Shown piece by piece: positions 7,563-14,676 of a stretch of 14,676 nucleotides of DNA. The notes below the pieces were generated by a model. It searched no databases. It was given only the letters and a program-made list of their open reading frames with translations, and was not told the origin of the DNA. The stretch's first letter is position 1, and every line of letters starts with the position of its first letter. A program made the translations under genes and the position numbers. Source of the DNA: CADEED01 sp046733635 (GTDB taxonomy: Bacteria > Pseudomonadota > Gammaproteobacteria > Steroidobacterales > Steroidobacteraceae). The stretch is taken from assembly GCA_046733635.1 (NCBI GenBank), contig JBKPPO010000377.1, positions 1 through 14,676 of the forward strand, in the 5' to 3' direction.

Positions 7563-8711
7563 TCAGATAGCCTTGATGCCGTTGCGCAGATCGTGCAGCA
7601 GGTCTTCCGTCGACTCGATGCCGATGGAAAGGCGCAGCAGTCCATCCACCAGACCCGCCGCCGCGCGGGCCTCGGGCGCCATGGCGGCGTGAGTCATCGT
7701 GGCCGGATGCGCCACGAGGCTTTCGACACCGCCAAGCGATTCCGCCAGGGAAAACAGTTCGAGCGATTCCGAGAATCGGCGTGCGCCGTCGACGCCGCCC
7801 TCCACTTCCAGCGTGACGATCGCACCGAAACCACTTTGCTGACGCCTGGCGACCTCGTGCCCCGGGTGCGAGGCAAGTCCCGGGTAGTACACCTTCTTCA
7901 CCTGGGGTTGTTTGCTCAGGAATTCCGCCACCGCTTCGGCATTGCGGCCGTGTTCGCGCAGGCGCACGTGCAGCGTGCGCAGGCCGCGCAACGTGAGATA
8001 GCTGTCGAACGCGCCGCCCGTGAGCCCCAGGCAGTTGCCCCACCAGGCGAGCTGCTCGGCGAGCTCCTTCTTCTTCGCGATGACCGCGCCGCCCACGACG
8101 TCGCTGTGGCCGTTGATGTACTTGGTGGTCGAGTGCACGACGATGTCCGCGCCCAGTTCGAGCGGACGCTGCCAACCCGGCGAGAGGAAGGTGTTGTCGA
8201 CGACGACGAGTGCGCCCTGCGCGTGCGAACGCTTCGCGATGTCCGCGATGTCGGTGATGCGCAGCAAGGGATTGCTGGGGGTTTCGATCCAGACCAGCGC
8301 GGATGGTTTCGAGAGCGCCGCATCGACGGCCTTCGCGTCATTGAAGTTCACGAACTCCACGTCGAGTTCGTTGCGCTTCTTCCAGGCCGTGAGCAGCCGG
8401 AACGTGCCGCCATAACAATCATGCGGCGCGATGACTCGCGCGCCCACCGGCAGGATGTGGCCCACGAGCGTGATCGCGCCCATTCCGGAACCCGTGATCA
8501 CCGCACCCGCGCCACCTTCGAGATCCGCGAGCGCGTCGCCGAGCAGATCCCGCGTGGGATTGCCCGAGCGGCTGTAGTCGTATTTGCGTTTGTCACCGAA
8601 GCCGCGGAACGCGTAGGTGGACGACAGGTGCAGTGGCGGCACAACGGCGCCGGTCACGTCGCAGGATTCGAGGCCGGCGCGCACGGCGCGGGTGTCGAGA
8701 GTCAGAGTCAC
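7563..8711 (-). CDS. metB: Cystathionine gamma-synthase / trans-sulfuration PLP enzyme
   Basis: Cys/Met-metabolism PLP enzyme of 382 residues, close to the 386 of E. coli MetB. It most likely joins O-succinylhomoserine with cysteine to give cystathionine. YSRSGNPTRDLL starts at Y46, GSGMGAI supplies the phosphate-loop region, and VDNTFLSP precedes the PLP lysine K197 in HSTTKYINGHSDVVGG. The SLGGVESLVAHPATMTHA segment is typical of the MetB branch. Sequence alone cannot exclude O-acylhomoserine sulfhydrylase or lyase activity. The start is GTG at 8711, within a four-base GTGA overlap with the metX stop, so translation is probably coupled; an AGGA lies ten bases upstream. It is co-transcribed with metX under the SAM riboswitch. 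Confidence 0.93.
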   Translation of the reverse strand: MTLTLDTRAVRAGLESCDVTGAVVPPLHLSSTYAFRGFGDKRKYDYSRSGNPTRDLLGDALADLEGGAGAVITGSGMGAITLVGHILPVGARVIAPHDCYGGTFRLLTAWKKRNELDVEFVNFNDAKAVDAALSKPSALVWIETPSNPLLRITDIADIAKRSHAQGALVVVDNTFLSPGWQRPLELGADIVVHSTTKYINGHSDVVGGAVIAKKKELAEQLAWWGNCLGLTGGAFDSYLTLRGLRTLHVRLREHGRNAEAVAEFLSKQPQVKKVYYPGLASHPGHEVARRQQSGFGAIVTLEVEGGVDGARRFSESLELFSLAESLGGVESLVAHPATMTHAAMAPEARAAAGLVDGLLRLSIGIESTEDLLHDLRNGIKAI

Positions 8712-9760
8712 GGAGTTGGGTCCTGGTTGTTGAGAACGTTGGCGAAGATCGGCTTGAGCTGCCGATTCTCCTTGAGAAAGGCGTCGTGTCCGAACACCGA
8801 AGAGATCTCGTGCAGCTCGGCGTTCGGCAGCCGCGCGACCATCGCGCGCATGTCGGCGAGCGGCACGAGCTGATCCTCGCGGACGGCAATCGCGGTGACC
8901 GGCGCGAAGATACGTGTGGCGTCCACGCGATGCAGATCGATGGACTCGGACAAACAGACGAAGGATTCGGGCCGGTAACGCTGCGCGTATTCGGCGCCGC
9001 GCGCGAACAGGTACTCCTCGACGGGCAACACGAAGCCATCGTCGGTCTTGCGAGCGGCGCCTGCGAAGCGCGCGCTGAACTCCTCGGGGCTGCGGTAGGT
9101 AGCCATGGCGAGCGCACGAGCCAGCTCGAGGCCCTGCCCCGGCTTGCCCGACTCCAGCGCGAACTTGACGATCTTCCGCTGCACCACGCGCCAGGCCGAA
9201 GCCATGGGATGCGCGCGGTCCGCGGCGCTGATCACCACGAGGCGCGCCACGCGATCGGGATAACGCTCCCCGAAAGCCAGGGCCATCATGCCGCCATAGG
9301 AAGCGCCGACGATGGCGCGCAAAGAACTCATGCCGAGGTGGTTGATGAGCCGCAGCAGGATCTCCGCCTGGTCGTAGGCAGACACGGTGGGAAAAGCCTG
9401 CCCGTCGCGCGGCCCGGTCGAGTCCGCGCTGGCGCCGAGATAGTCGAAGCTCAGGATGCGATAGCGCTGGGTGTCCAGCGCCAGTCCGTTGCCCACCACT
9501 TCATGCCACCAACCGCCGCGCGGCTCGTCGGGCTGCCACACGCGGCGTGAAGCCGAGATGCCTCCCAAAGTCGCCACGACCGGGGCGCCGGCGGGACCGG
9601 CCAGGCGCCAGGCGATGGAAGCCGAGGGGAGACTCCCGCCGAAATGCAGCTTGAGTTCGCCGGGGATGGCCAACACGCCTTCGCGCACCAGGGGACTACC
9701 GATCACGGCCGCCTCGCCGGAAGCGGGATCACGCACTGCAGGGTTCGTTTCGTTGCTCAC
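8708..9760 (-). CDS. metX: Homoserine O-acyltransferase, MetX type
   Basis: Alpha/beta-hydrolase acyltransferase that activates homoserine for methionine synthesis. The nucleophile is S154 in VGASYGGMMAL, with D296 (REDQLVP) and H325 (VFGHDAF) completing the triad. The STGP motif family members share is present (GASADSTGPRDG). Pairing with MetB suggests succinyl rather than acetyl transfer, but the donor cannot be read from sequence. The start is GTG at 9760 with CGGAG six bases upstream, giving 350 residues. The frame stays open to an ATG at 9865, but that ATG lies in the 3' strand of the riboswitch P1 helix, and the extra 35 residues are arginine-rich and unlike the family. It is the first gene of the riboswitch-controlled unit. 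Confidence 0.9.
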   Translation of the reverse strand: MSNETNPAVRDPASGEAAVIGSPLVREGVLAIPGELKLHFGGSLPSASIAWRLAGPAGAPVVATLGGISASRRVWQPDEPRGGWWHEVVGNGLALDTQRYRILSFDYLGASADSTGPRDGQAFPTVSAYDQAEILLRLINHLGMSSLRAIVGASYGGMMALAFGERYPDRVARLVVISAADRAHPMASAWRVVQRKIVKFALESGKPGQGLELARALAMATYRSPEEFSARFAGAARKTDDGFVLPVEEYLFARGAEYAQRYRPESFVCLSESIDLHRVDATRIFAPVTAIAVREDQLVPLADMRAMVARLPNAELHEISSVFGHDAFLKENRQLKPIFANVLNNQDPTP

Positions 9761-9860
9761 CAAATGCTCCGTTCCATACGCATCGGGCACTTCTGGTGAG
9801 CTGCCGCACTTGCGGCGCCTGACACATCTCCGGAGGGTACCCCGGAAAGGTTTCAGGTTG
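9761..9860 (-). promoter_or_regulatory. Riboswitch expression platform / metX leader
   Basis: A 100-base untranslated stretch between the aptamer and the metX GTG. On the minus strand, ACCTTTCC (9851-9844) is exactly complementary to GGAAAGGT inside the aptamer (9917-9910), a candidate alternative helix. CTCCG (9835-9831) could pair with the metX ribosome site CGGAG (9771-9767). A small GCCGC-AAGT-GCGGC hairpin (9816-9803) lies between them. No T-run follows any hairpin, so translational control is more likely than termination. The pairings are hypotheses; only the complementarity is observed. Confidence 0.5.
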
Positions 9861-9975
9861 CTCATCTGCCGGCGCCGTCCCTTTTACAGAAAGCTCCGCA
9901 GGAGTTGGCACCTTTCCACTTGGTGGCGGTTGCCCCGGCGTCTTCGGGCCCAATCCCTCAGCCGGTCTCGATGAG
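9861..9975 (-). promoter_or_regulatory. SAM-I (S-box) riboswitch aptamer
   Basis: Read on the minus strand, the conserved S-box core appears in order: CGAGA, GAGGGA, GGGCCC, a GA-containing kink-turn partner, GCCGGGGCAACC, then GGTGCCAACTCC. The closing P1 helix is CTCATC (9975-9970) with GATGAG (9866-9861), and P2 has CCGGC/GCCGG arms. Known S-boxes bind S-adenosylmethionine and shut down methionine genes. This one lies directly upstream of metX-metB and begins within a few bases of the predicted transcription start. The length (115 bases) and element order fit SAM-I (Rfam RF00162). Confidence 0.92.
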
Positions 9976-9983
9976 TGGCGCGA

Positions 9984-10012
9984 ATTCTATGAGCGGCCTC
10001 CGGCTCGCGCAA
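9984..10012 (-). promoter_or_regulatory. Candidate promoter of the metX-metB unit
   Basis: On the minus strand, TTGCGC (10012-10007) and TAGAAT (9989-9984, five of six to the -10 consensus) are separated by exactly 17 bases. The predicted start, about 9977, falls two or three bases before the first base of riboswitch helix P1, so the transcript would begin with the aptamer. The -35 is weak (only TTG matches). Confidence 0.6.
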
Positions 10013-10022
10013 GACTTCCGGC

Positions 10023-10051
10023 TTGCTTTTGTGCGGCCGGACGCGTCTAAT
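10023..10051 (+). promoter_or_regulatory. Candidate promoter of the his operon
   Basis: TTGCTT at 10023-10028, a 17-base spacer and TCTAAT at 10046-10051 (five of six to the -10 consensus). The predicted start, near 10058, coincides with the left edge of the operator palindrome and leaves a leader of about 28 bases. The -35 of this promoter and the -35 of the divergent metX promoter are only ten bases apart, so the two may compete for polymerase. Confidence 0.55.
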
Positions 10052-10059
10052 GCGCCACC

Positions 10060-10077
10060 GTATTAACGCGTTAGTAC
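10060..10077. promoter_or_regulatory. HisR operator (near-palindrome)
   Basis: GTATTAACG at 10060-10068 and CGTTAGTAC at 10069-10077 form an 18-base palindrome with a single mismatched position per arm. Length and GTA...TAC ends resemble the E. coli TrpR operator, whose arms also begin GTACTA, consistent with a TrpR-family regulator encoded nine bases downstream. Placement at the predicted transcription start suggests repression of the whole his operon, probably with histidine as corepressor; the ligand is inference. Confidence 0.75.
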
Positions 10078-10085
10078 ATTAGGTC

Positions 10086-10397
10086 ATGAAACAGCACCGC
10101 AACGTCACGGCCCGGCAGGAGGCGCTCTCCGAGCGGAACCTGTTCGCCGCCATGCTCACGCTGAAATCCGTGGACGAATTCCGCGCGTTCTTTCGTGACC
10201 TGTGCACGCCGGCGGAGCTGCAGGCCATGGCCGATCGCTGGGCCGTGGTGGACTGGCTGCAGAAGGGCCTGCCTTATCGCGAAATCCATCGCCTCACCGG
10301 CGTCAGCGTCACCACGATCGGCCGCGTCGCCCGTTGCCTGGCCGATGGCAATGGCGGGTATCACATCGCCGTCTCGCGCCAGCAGCGCCACGCCTGA
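10086..10397 (+). CDS. hisR: TrpR-family (YerC/HisR-type) regulator of his genes
   Basis: A 103-residue all-helical DNA-binding protein like Trp repressor (about 108 residues). The span from TPAELQAMADRW to the GLPYREIHRLTGVSVTTIGRVARCL helix-turn-helix (residues 38-86) fits the YerC/YecD subgroup of the TrpR family. Members at the head of his operons in Xanthomonadales have been proposed from comparative genomics to repress histidine synthesis. Here the gene is followed 34 bases later by hisG and preceded by a TrpR-like operator, so autoregulation of the operon is the natural reading. The ribosome site is weak (AGG at 10081-10083 is too close to the ATG). The symbol should not be confused with the E. 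coli tRNA gene of the same name. Confidence 0.87.
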   Translation: MKQHRNVTARQEALSERNLFAAMLTLKSVDEFRAFFRDLCTPAELQAMADRWAVVDWLQKGLPYREIHRLTGVSVTTIGRVARCLADGNGGYHIAVSRQQRHA

Positions 10398-10431
10398 TCC
10401 TCCGGCGCTCCCTCGCCCACCAGAAACACAC

Positions 10432-11340
10432 ATGAACGCCATCGAAAAAGCCGAAAGACTCAAGCTCGCCGTCCAGAAATCCGGGCGGCTCACCGACCAC
10501 TCGCTGGAGTTGCTCAAGAACTGCGGCCTCAAACTATCGCGCGGTCGCGATCAGCTCATGGGCTTCGGCGAGAACATGCCGCTCGACGTGTTGTTCGTGC
10601 GCGATGACGACATCCCGGACCTGGTCCAGGAAGACGTCTGCGACCTCGGACTCGTCGGCCGAAACGTGCTCGAAGAGAAGCGTCTCGAGATGATCTCGAA
10701 AGGCCACCAGCCCACGTTCACCGAACTGCGCACGCTCGAATACGGCCGCTGCCGTCTGGCGCTCGCGATCCCCGAAGGATTCAGCTACGAAGGCGCGCGT
10801 TCGCTCGCGGGAAAGCGCATTGCGACCAGCTATCCGTTCACGTTGGAGAACTGGCTGCGTGAACGCGGCGTCACGGCCGACATCGTCACGCTCTCGGGCG
10901 CCGTCGAGATCGCCCCGCGGCTCGGTCGCGCCGACCTGATCTGCGATCTCGTGTCCACCGGATCGACGCTGCAGGCCAACCACCTGCGGGAAGTGGAGAC
11001 CGTGCTCGAGAGCCAGGCACTGTTGATCCGCACCCCCGTCGAACTACCGCCCGCCAAGCAGGAGTGGGTGGATCGCCTGTTGATGCGCATCGACGGCGTG
11101 CAGCAGGTCCGTGAGAGCAAATACATCATGCTGCACGCGCCGCGTGCGGCCCTGCCGCAGATCCGCAAGCTTCTGCCGGGAAGCGAGTCGCCGACGATCA
11201 TTCCGCTCGAAGGTTCGAACGACAAGGTGGCGATCCATGCCGTCTGCCGCGAGAACGTGTTCTGGGAGACGCTGGAGAGTCTGAAGAAGGCCGGCGCCAG
11301 CTCTCTGCTGGTGCTGCCCGTCGAGAAGATGCTGACCTGA
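10432..11340 (+). CDS. hisG: ATP phosphoribosyltransferase, long form
   Basis: First enzyme of histidine synthesis, joining ATP and PRPP. The 302 residues match the long HisG type (E. coli has 299), which carries its own C-terminal histidine-sensing domain (about residues 225-298) and needs no HisZ. The N-terminus LKLAVQKSGRL is typical. The PRPP loop DLVSTGSTL is at residues 172-180. The ATG at 10432 is chosen over earlier in-frame starts, which lie inside hisR and would add 79 unrelated residues. No good Shine-Dalgarno sequence is seen, so coupling to hisR is possible. The stop overlaps the hisD start by one base (TGATG). Confidence 0.96.
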   Translation: MNAIEKAERLKLAVQKSGRLTDHSLELLKNCGLKLSRGRDQLMGFGENMPLDVLFVRDDDIPDLVQEDVCDLGLVGRNVLEEKRLEMISKGHQPTFTELRTLEYGRCRLALAIPEGFSYEGARSLAGKRIATSYPFTLENWLRERGVTADIVTLSGAVEIAPRLGRADLICDLVSTGSTLQANHLREVETVLESQALLIRTPVELPPAKQEWVDRLLMRIDGVQQVRESKYIMLHAPRAALPQIRKLLPGSESPTIIPLEGSNDKVAIHAVCRENVFWETLESLKKAGASSLLVLPVEKMLT

Positions 11341-12650
11341 TGAAGCTCATCGACTGGAAAGCCGCTTCCGCCGATTCGCGCCGCGCGGCCCTTTCGCGTC
11401 CGGCCGCGGACAGCCGCGAAGAGGTATTCCGCCAGGCCGCGGACATCATTGCGCAGGTGCGTGCAGAAGGTGACGCGGCCCTCCGCCGGCTCACGCAGAA
11501 GTTTGGTGGCGGCGCGTCGGGAGATCTGCGTGTCTCGCGCGCGGAGTTCGCAGAAGCCCGTGGCGCCCTGAGTCGCGAGCAGATCGCGGCCATCGAGCGC
11601 GCGGTGGCCAATGTCACCGCATTCCATGAAGCCCAGCGCAGCATGCCGCTGACCGTGGAGACGATGCCGGGCGTGCGTTGCGAGCGGATCATTCGCCCGA
11701 TCGACAGCGTGGGCTTGTACGTACCGGCTGGCTCCGCGCCACTGCCCTCCACCGCGATCATGCTTGCCGCGCCTGCGCGCATCGCGGGCTGTCCGGCGCG
11801 CGCCATCGCAAGCTCACCGGCGCCGGACGGCAAACTACACGCGGCCGTGCTCGTGGCTGCCGAGACCTGCGGCATCGATACCGTCTACAAGATGGGCGGA
11901 GCCCAAGCCATCGCCGCCTTCGCGTTCGGCACCGAGACCGTGCGCAAGGTGGACAAGATCTTCGGGCCGGGGAGCGCCTGGGTCACCGCGGCCAAACAAC
12001 TCGTGGCGGCGGATCCCGCTGGGGCTGGGATCGACTTGCCCGCGGGGCCGTCCGAAGTCCTGGTCATCGCCGACGATTCCGCCGATGCGCGCTTCGTGGC
12101 CGCCGACCTGCTGGCGCAGGCCGAACACGACACCATCGCGCAGGTGGTACTCGTCACGACTTCGCAGGCTCTCGCCGCGGCGGTGACCGCAGAACTCTCG
12201 CGGCAGACCGCGACGCTGAGCCGGCGCGACATCGTCACGCAGTCCCTGGCCAACGCGCGCTGCATCCTCGTGGAAAACCTCGAGGCTGCCGTGGCTGTGT
12301 CCAACGAATACGCACCGGAACACCTGATCATCCAGACGCGCGAGCCACGAGCCTTGTTAGACCTGGTGAGCTGTGCCGGCTCCGTATTCCTGGGCGCCTG
12401 GTCGCCGGAATCGATCGGTGACTACTGCTCCGGCACCAACCACGTACTGCCGACCTACGGTTACGCGCGCTCCTACAGCGGCGTCTCGCTGCTCGAATAT
12501 CAGAAACGCATCACCGTGCAGGAACTCAGCGCGGACGGCCTTCGGTCCCTCGGGCCCACGGCCGTGACGCTCTCCGATATGGAAGGCCTGGACGCCCACG
12601 GCAATGCCGTGAAGGTCCGGCTCGAGAAACTCGCTGGCGGTGCCGCATGA
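11340..12650 (+). CDS. hisD: Histidinol dehydrogenase
   Basis: Zinc- and NAD-dependent enzyme that oxidises histidinol to histidine in the final two steps. It has 436 residues. Every catalytic and zinc residue is in place: Q260 and H263 (AQAEHDTIAQ), E327 and H328 (YAPEHLI), D361 (SIGDYCSGTNHVLPT) and H420 (DAHGNAVKVRL), each one number above its E. coli counterpart. The conserved KMGGAQAIAAFAFGTETV and FGPGSAWV segments are also present. The ATG overlaps the hisG stop by one base and the stop overlaps hisC by four, so expression within the operon is tightly coupled. Confidence 0.97.
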   Translation: MKLIDWKAASADSRRAALSRPAADSREEVFRQAADIIAQVRAEGDAALRRLTQKFGGGASGDLRVSRAEFAEARGALSREQIAAIERAVANVTAFHEAQRSMPLTVETMPGVRCERIIRPIDSVGLYVPAGSAPLPSTAIMLAAPARIAGCPARAIASSPAPDGKLHAAVLVAAETCGIDTVYKMGGAQAIAAFAFGTETVRKVDKIFGPGSAWVTAAKQLVAADPAGAGIDLPAGPSEVLVIADDSADARFVAADLLAQAEHDTIAQVVLVTTSQALAAAVTAELSRQTATLSRRDIVTQSLANARCILVENLEAAVAVSNEYAPEHLIIQTREPRALLDLVSCAGSVFLGAWSPESIGDYCSGTNHVLPTYGYARSYSGVSLLEYQKRITVQELSADGLRSLGPTAVTLSDMEGLDAHGNAVKVRLEKLAGGAA

Positions 12651-13693
12651 GCGTACTCGATCTCGCACGTCCCGAAATCGTGGCGCTCAAAGCGTATTCG
12701 CACGCGAGCTGGGATCCCGCGTTCGATCGGCTGCACGCCAACGAACTACCCTGGCGCGCCGAGACGGATCACTCGCAGGCCGGGTTGAACCGTTATCCGG
12801 AACCGCACCCGCACGTACTCGCGCAGCGACTGGCCGAGTTGTACGGCGTGCGTGCCGAACAGCTCCTGCCCGGCCGTGGCAGCGACGAGTCCATCGACCT
12901 GCTGCTTCGCGGCTTCTGCCGCGCGGGCATCGACAACGTCATCATCTGCCCGCCGACTTTCGGCATGTACGCGGTCGCCGCCCGCATCCAGGGCGCGGAA
13001 GTTCGCGAAGTACCACTTCGCGCCGATCAGGGATTCGCGCTGGACGCGGATGCCGTGCTCGCGGCCTGCGATGCGAATACGCGCATCGTGTTCCTGTGCA
13101 CGCCCAACAACCCCACAGGAAACGCCGTCGAGCCGGCGGCGATCGAAAAGCTGCTGGCGGCACTGGCCGGGCGTGCGATCGTCGCCGTGGACGAGGCCTA
13201 CATCGAATTCTCGGGCGACGTCTCGCTGTCGACACGTCTCGCCGAGTTCCCGCACCTCGTGGTGCTGCGCACCTTGTCCAAGGCCTTCGGCCTCGCCGGC
13301 GCACGCGTGGGTTCGCTGATCGCAGCGCCGGAGATCGTCTCGCTGCTCGCCAAGGTGATCCCGCCCTACTCCATCCCGCAGCTCACCATCGAGGCCGTGT
13401 TGAGCACGCTCGCCCCGGCGCAACTCGCCATTCAGAGAGAGCGTGTGGCGCAGATCGTCAAGGAGCGCGCGCGGCTGCAGGCCGGGCTCGCAGATGCGCG
13501 CGGCGTGCGCCGCATCTGGCCGAGCGTGGCCAACTTCCTGCTCGTCGACTTCGAATCACCTGAAGGTGTGCTCGCGTCCGCGCGGGATGCCAGACTCCTG
13601 ATCCGCGACATGCGCAGCGTGTCGCCCCAATCCTTACGCATTTCTGTTGGCAGCCCCGAACAGAACGACCGCCTCATCCGGAGCCTTTCATGA
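12647..13693 (+). CDS. hisC: Histidinol-phosphate aminotransferase
   Basis: PLP-dependent class I/II aminotransferase (348 residues) that makes histidinol phosphate from imidazole acetol phosphate and glutamate. It has the N-terminal LHANELPW and LNRYPEPHP substrate-region motifs, the GRGSDESIDLL cofactor loop and CTPNNPTGN. The Schiff-base lysine is K212 in RTLSKAFGLAGARVG, two residues before its E. coli equivalent. The start lies in a four-base ATGA overlap with hisD, and the end in an identical four-base overlap with hisB. Confidence 0.96.
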   Translation: MSVLDLARPEIVALKAYSHASWDPAFDRLHANELPWRAETDHSQAGLNRYPEPHPHVLAQRLAELYGVRAEQLLPGRGSDESIDLLLRGFCRAGIDNVIICPPTFGMYAVAARIQGAEVREVPLRADQGFALDADAVLAACDANTRIVFLCTPNNPTGNAVEPAAIEKLLAALAGRAIVAVDEAYIEFSGDVSLSTRLAEFPHLVVLRTLSKAFGLAGARVGSLIAAPEIVSLLAKVIPPYSIPQLTIEAVLSTLAPAQLAIQRERVAQIVKERARLQAGLADARGVRRIWPSVANFLLVDFESPEGVLASARDARLLIRDMRSVSPQSLRISVGSPEQNDRLIRSLS

Positions 13694-14676
13694 GTCAGAC
13701 CAAAGTGCTGTTCGTCGATCGCGACGGCACCCTCATCGAGGAGCCGCCAGACGAACAGGTGGACGCCATCGAGAAGATCCGCTTCATGCCGGATGTATTC
13801 GCCGCCATGCGCCAGGCCCAGAAGCTCGGCTTCAAGCTCGCGATGGTCACGAACCAGGACGGCCTTGGCAGCGCTTCGTTCCCGCAGAAGAACTTCGACG
13901 TGCCGCATCAATTCATGATGGACGCGTTCACCTCGCAAGGCATCGAGTTCGATGCCGTGTTCGTCTGCCCGCATCGCAAGAGCGACGGCTGCGATTGCCG
14001 CAAGCCCAAGATCAAGCTGGTGGAGGAATACGTGCGCCAGCAGAACGTGGACCTCGCGGCGAGCGCGATGATCGGTGACCGGGACACCGACATCGAATTC
14101 GCGAAGAATCTGGGCGTGCGCGGTATCCGCGTGCGTCGCAACGGCTCGGCGGAGGAAACCTGGCCCGCCATCCTGCGTTCGTTGAGTGAGCGCAAGGCCA
14201 CGGTGAAGCGCAAGACCAAGGAAACCGACATCGAGGTCCGCGTGAACCTCGACGCCACCGCGCCCGTGAAGATCGTTACCGGCATCGGCTTCTTCGATCA
14301 CATGCTCGAGCAGATCGCCAAACACGGCGGCTTCTCACTGCAACTCACCTGCCACGGCGATCTCGAGATCGACGAGCACCACACCGTCGAAGACTGCGCG
14401 CTGGCGCTGGGCGACGCGCTTCGCCAGGCGCTCGGCGACAAGCTGGGCATTGCGCGTTACGGCTTCGTGCTGCCCATGGACGAGGCGCAGGTACGCGTCG
14501 CCATCGACCTGTCTGGCCGCGCGTATGGCGTGTTCGAAGGCAAGTTCAATCGCGAAGCCGTCGGCGGGCTACCTACCGAGCTCGTCCCGCACTTCTTCAA
14601 GTCGCTGTCGGAGACGCTCAAGGCCGCGGTGCATGTCACCATCACTGGCGAGAATACGCACCACATGATCGAAGCC
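13690..14676 (+). CDS. hisB: Bifunctional HisB, histidinol-phosphatase / IGP dehydratase (3' end missing)
   Basis: The first 329 residues of a fused enzyme, open at the window edge; about 26 residues are missing if it matches the 355 of E. coli HisB. The N-terminal HAD phosphatase domain (about 1-165) carries the DRDGT nucleophile motif (D10, D12) and a zinc site made of C93, H95, C101 and C103. The C-terminal imidazoleglycerol-phosphate dehydratase domain begins near residue 168 (KRKTKETDIEV) and shows FFDHMLEQIAKHGG, HHTVED (230-235) and GENTHHMIEA. The fused form is characteristic of gammaproteobacteria and a few other groups. The start overlaps hisC by four bases. The rest of the his operon (H, A, F, I) is presumably downstream. 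Confidence 0.96.
   Translation, partial: MSQTKVLFVDRDGTLIEEPPDEQVDAIEKIRFMPDVFAAMRQAQKLGFKLAMVTNQDGLGSASFPQKNFDVPHQFMMDAFTSQGIEFDAVFVCPHRKSDGCDCRKPKIKLVEEYVRQQNVDLAASAMIGDRDTDIEFAKNLGVRGIRVRRNGSAEETWPAILRSLSERKATVKRKTKETDIEVRVNLDATAPVKIVTGIGFFDHMLEQIAKHGGFSLQLTCHGDLEIDEHHTVEDCALALGDALRQALGDKLGIARYGFVLPMDEAQVRVAIDLSGRAYGVFEGKFNREAVGGLPTELVPHFFKSLSETLKAAVHVTITGENTHHMIEA

Noticed and set aside
7593..8873. A 426-codon plus-strand open frame antisense to metB and the end of metX.
   Set aside because: It shows low-complexity arginine-, alanine- and histidine-rich text typical of the complement of GC-rich genes; metB and metX have complete catalytic motifs.
10195..10431. In-frame extension of hisG upstream of 10432.
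   Set aside because: This stretch encodes the C-terminal two-thirds of hisR in another frame, and the extension has no HisG similarity; 302 residues already match the long HisG form.
1..14676. CRISPR arrays, insertion sequences, prophage genes, toxin-antitoxin or defence modules.
   Set aside because: No regularly spaced repeats, transposase or integrase motifs, or recognisable defence domains were seen; nearly all coding space is amino-acid biosynthesis.

Overview
This is a GC-rich chromosomal stretch from what is most likely a gammaproteobacterium near the Xanthomonadales/Steroidobacterales. That placement is inferred from three things: a fused hisB, a TrpR-like regulator heading the his operon, and an S-box (SAM-I) riboswitch in front of metX-metB. 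It is core amino-acid biosynthesis. I found no mobile element, CRISPR array, tRNA or rRNA, and no credible sign of a previously unknown multi-gene system. The interest lies mainly in the regulatory DNA between genes.

Region 1 (53-5775, + strand) is a leucine block in the order leuA, ilvE, leuC, leuD, leuB. Together these take 2-ketoisovalerate to leucine, with IlvE doing the final transamination. A 46-base REP-like palindrome and a TTG-started leuC lie in the ilvE-leuC gap.

Region 2 (5778-7516) holds a small DUF2007 protein on the minus strand, convergent with leuB. Divergent from it is a two-gene unit: a TetR-family repressor and a DUF899 thioredoxin-like protein. Two near-identical 17-bp operator-like repeats, 22 bp apart, sit on the candidate tetR promoter.

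Region 3 (7563-10012, - strand) is a methionine unit. A sigma70-like promoter is followed immediately by a SAM riboswitch, then metX and metB with a GTGA overlap. The metX start is best placed at an internal GTG (9760), because the first in-frame ATG lies inside the closing helix of the riboswitch. A perfect 12-bp stem separates metB from the converging DUF899 gene.

Region 4 (10023-14676, + strand) is the histidine operon: a TrpR-family regulator (HisR/YerC type) with an 18-bp near-palindromic operator at its predicted transcription start, then hisG, hisD, hisC and hisB. The last three junctions overlap by 1, 4 and 4 bases. hisB runs off the window end.

The longest gene-free stretch is 9761-10085 (325 bases). 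It is filled by the divergent metX and hisR control regions.
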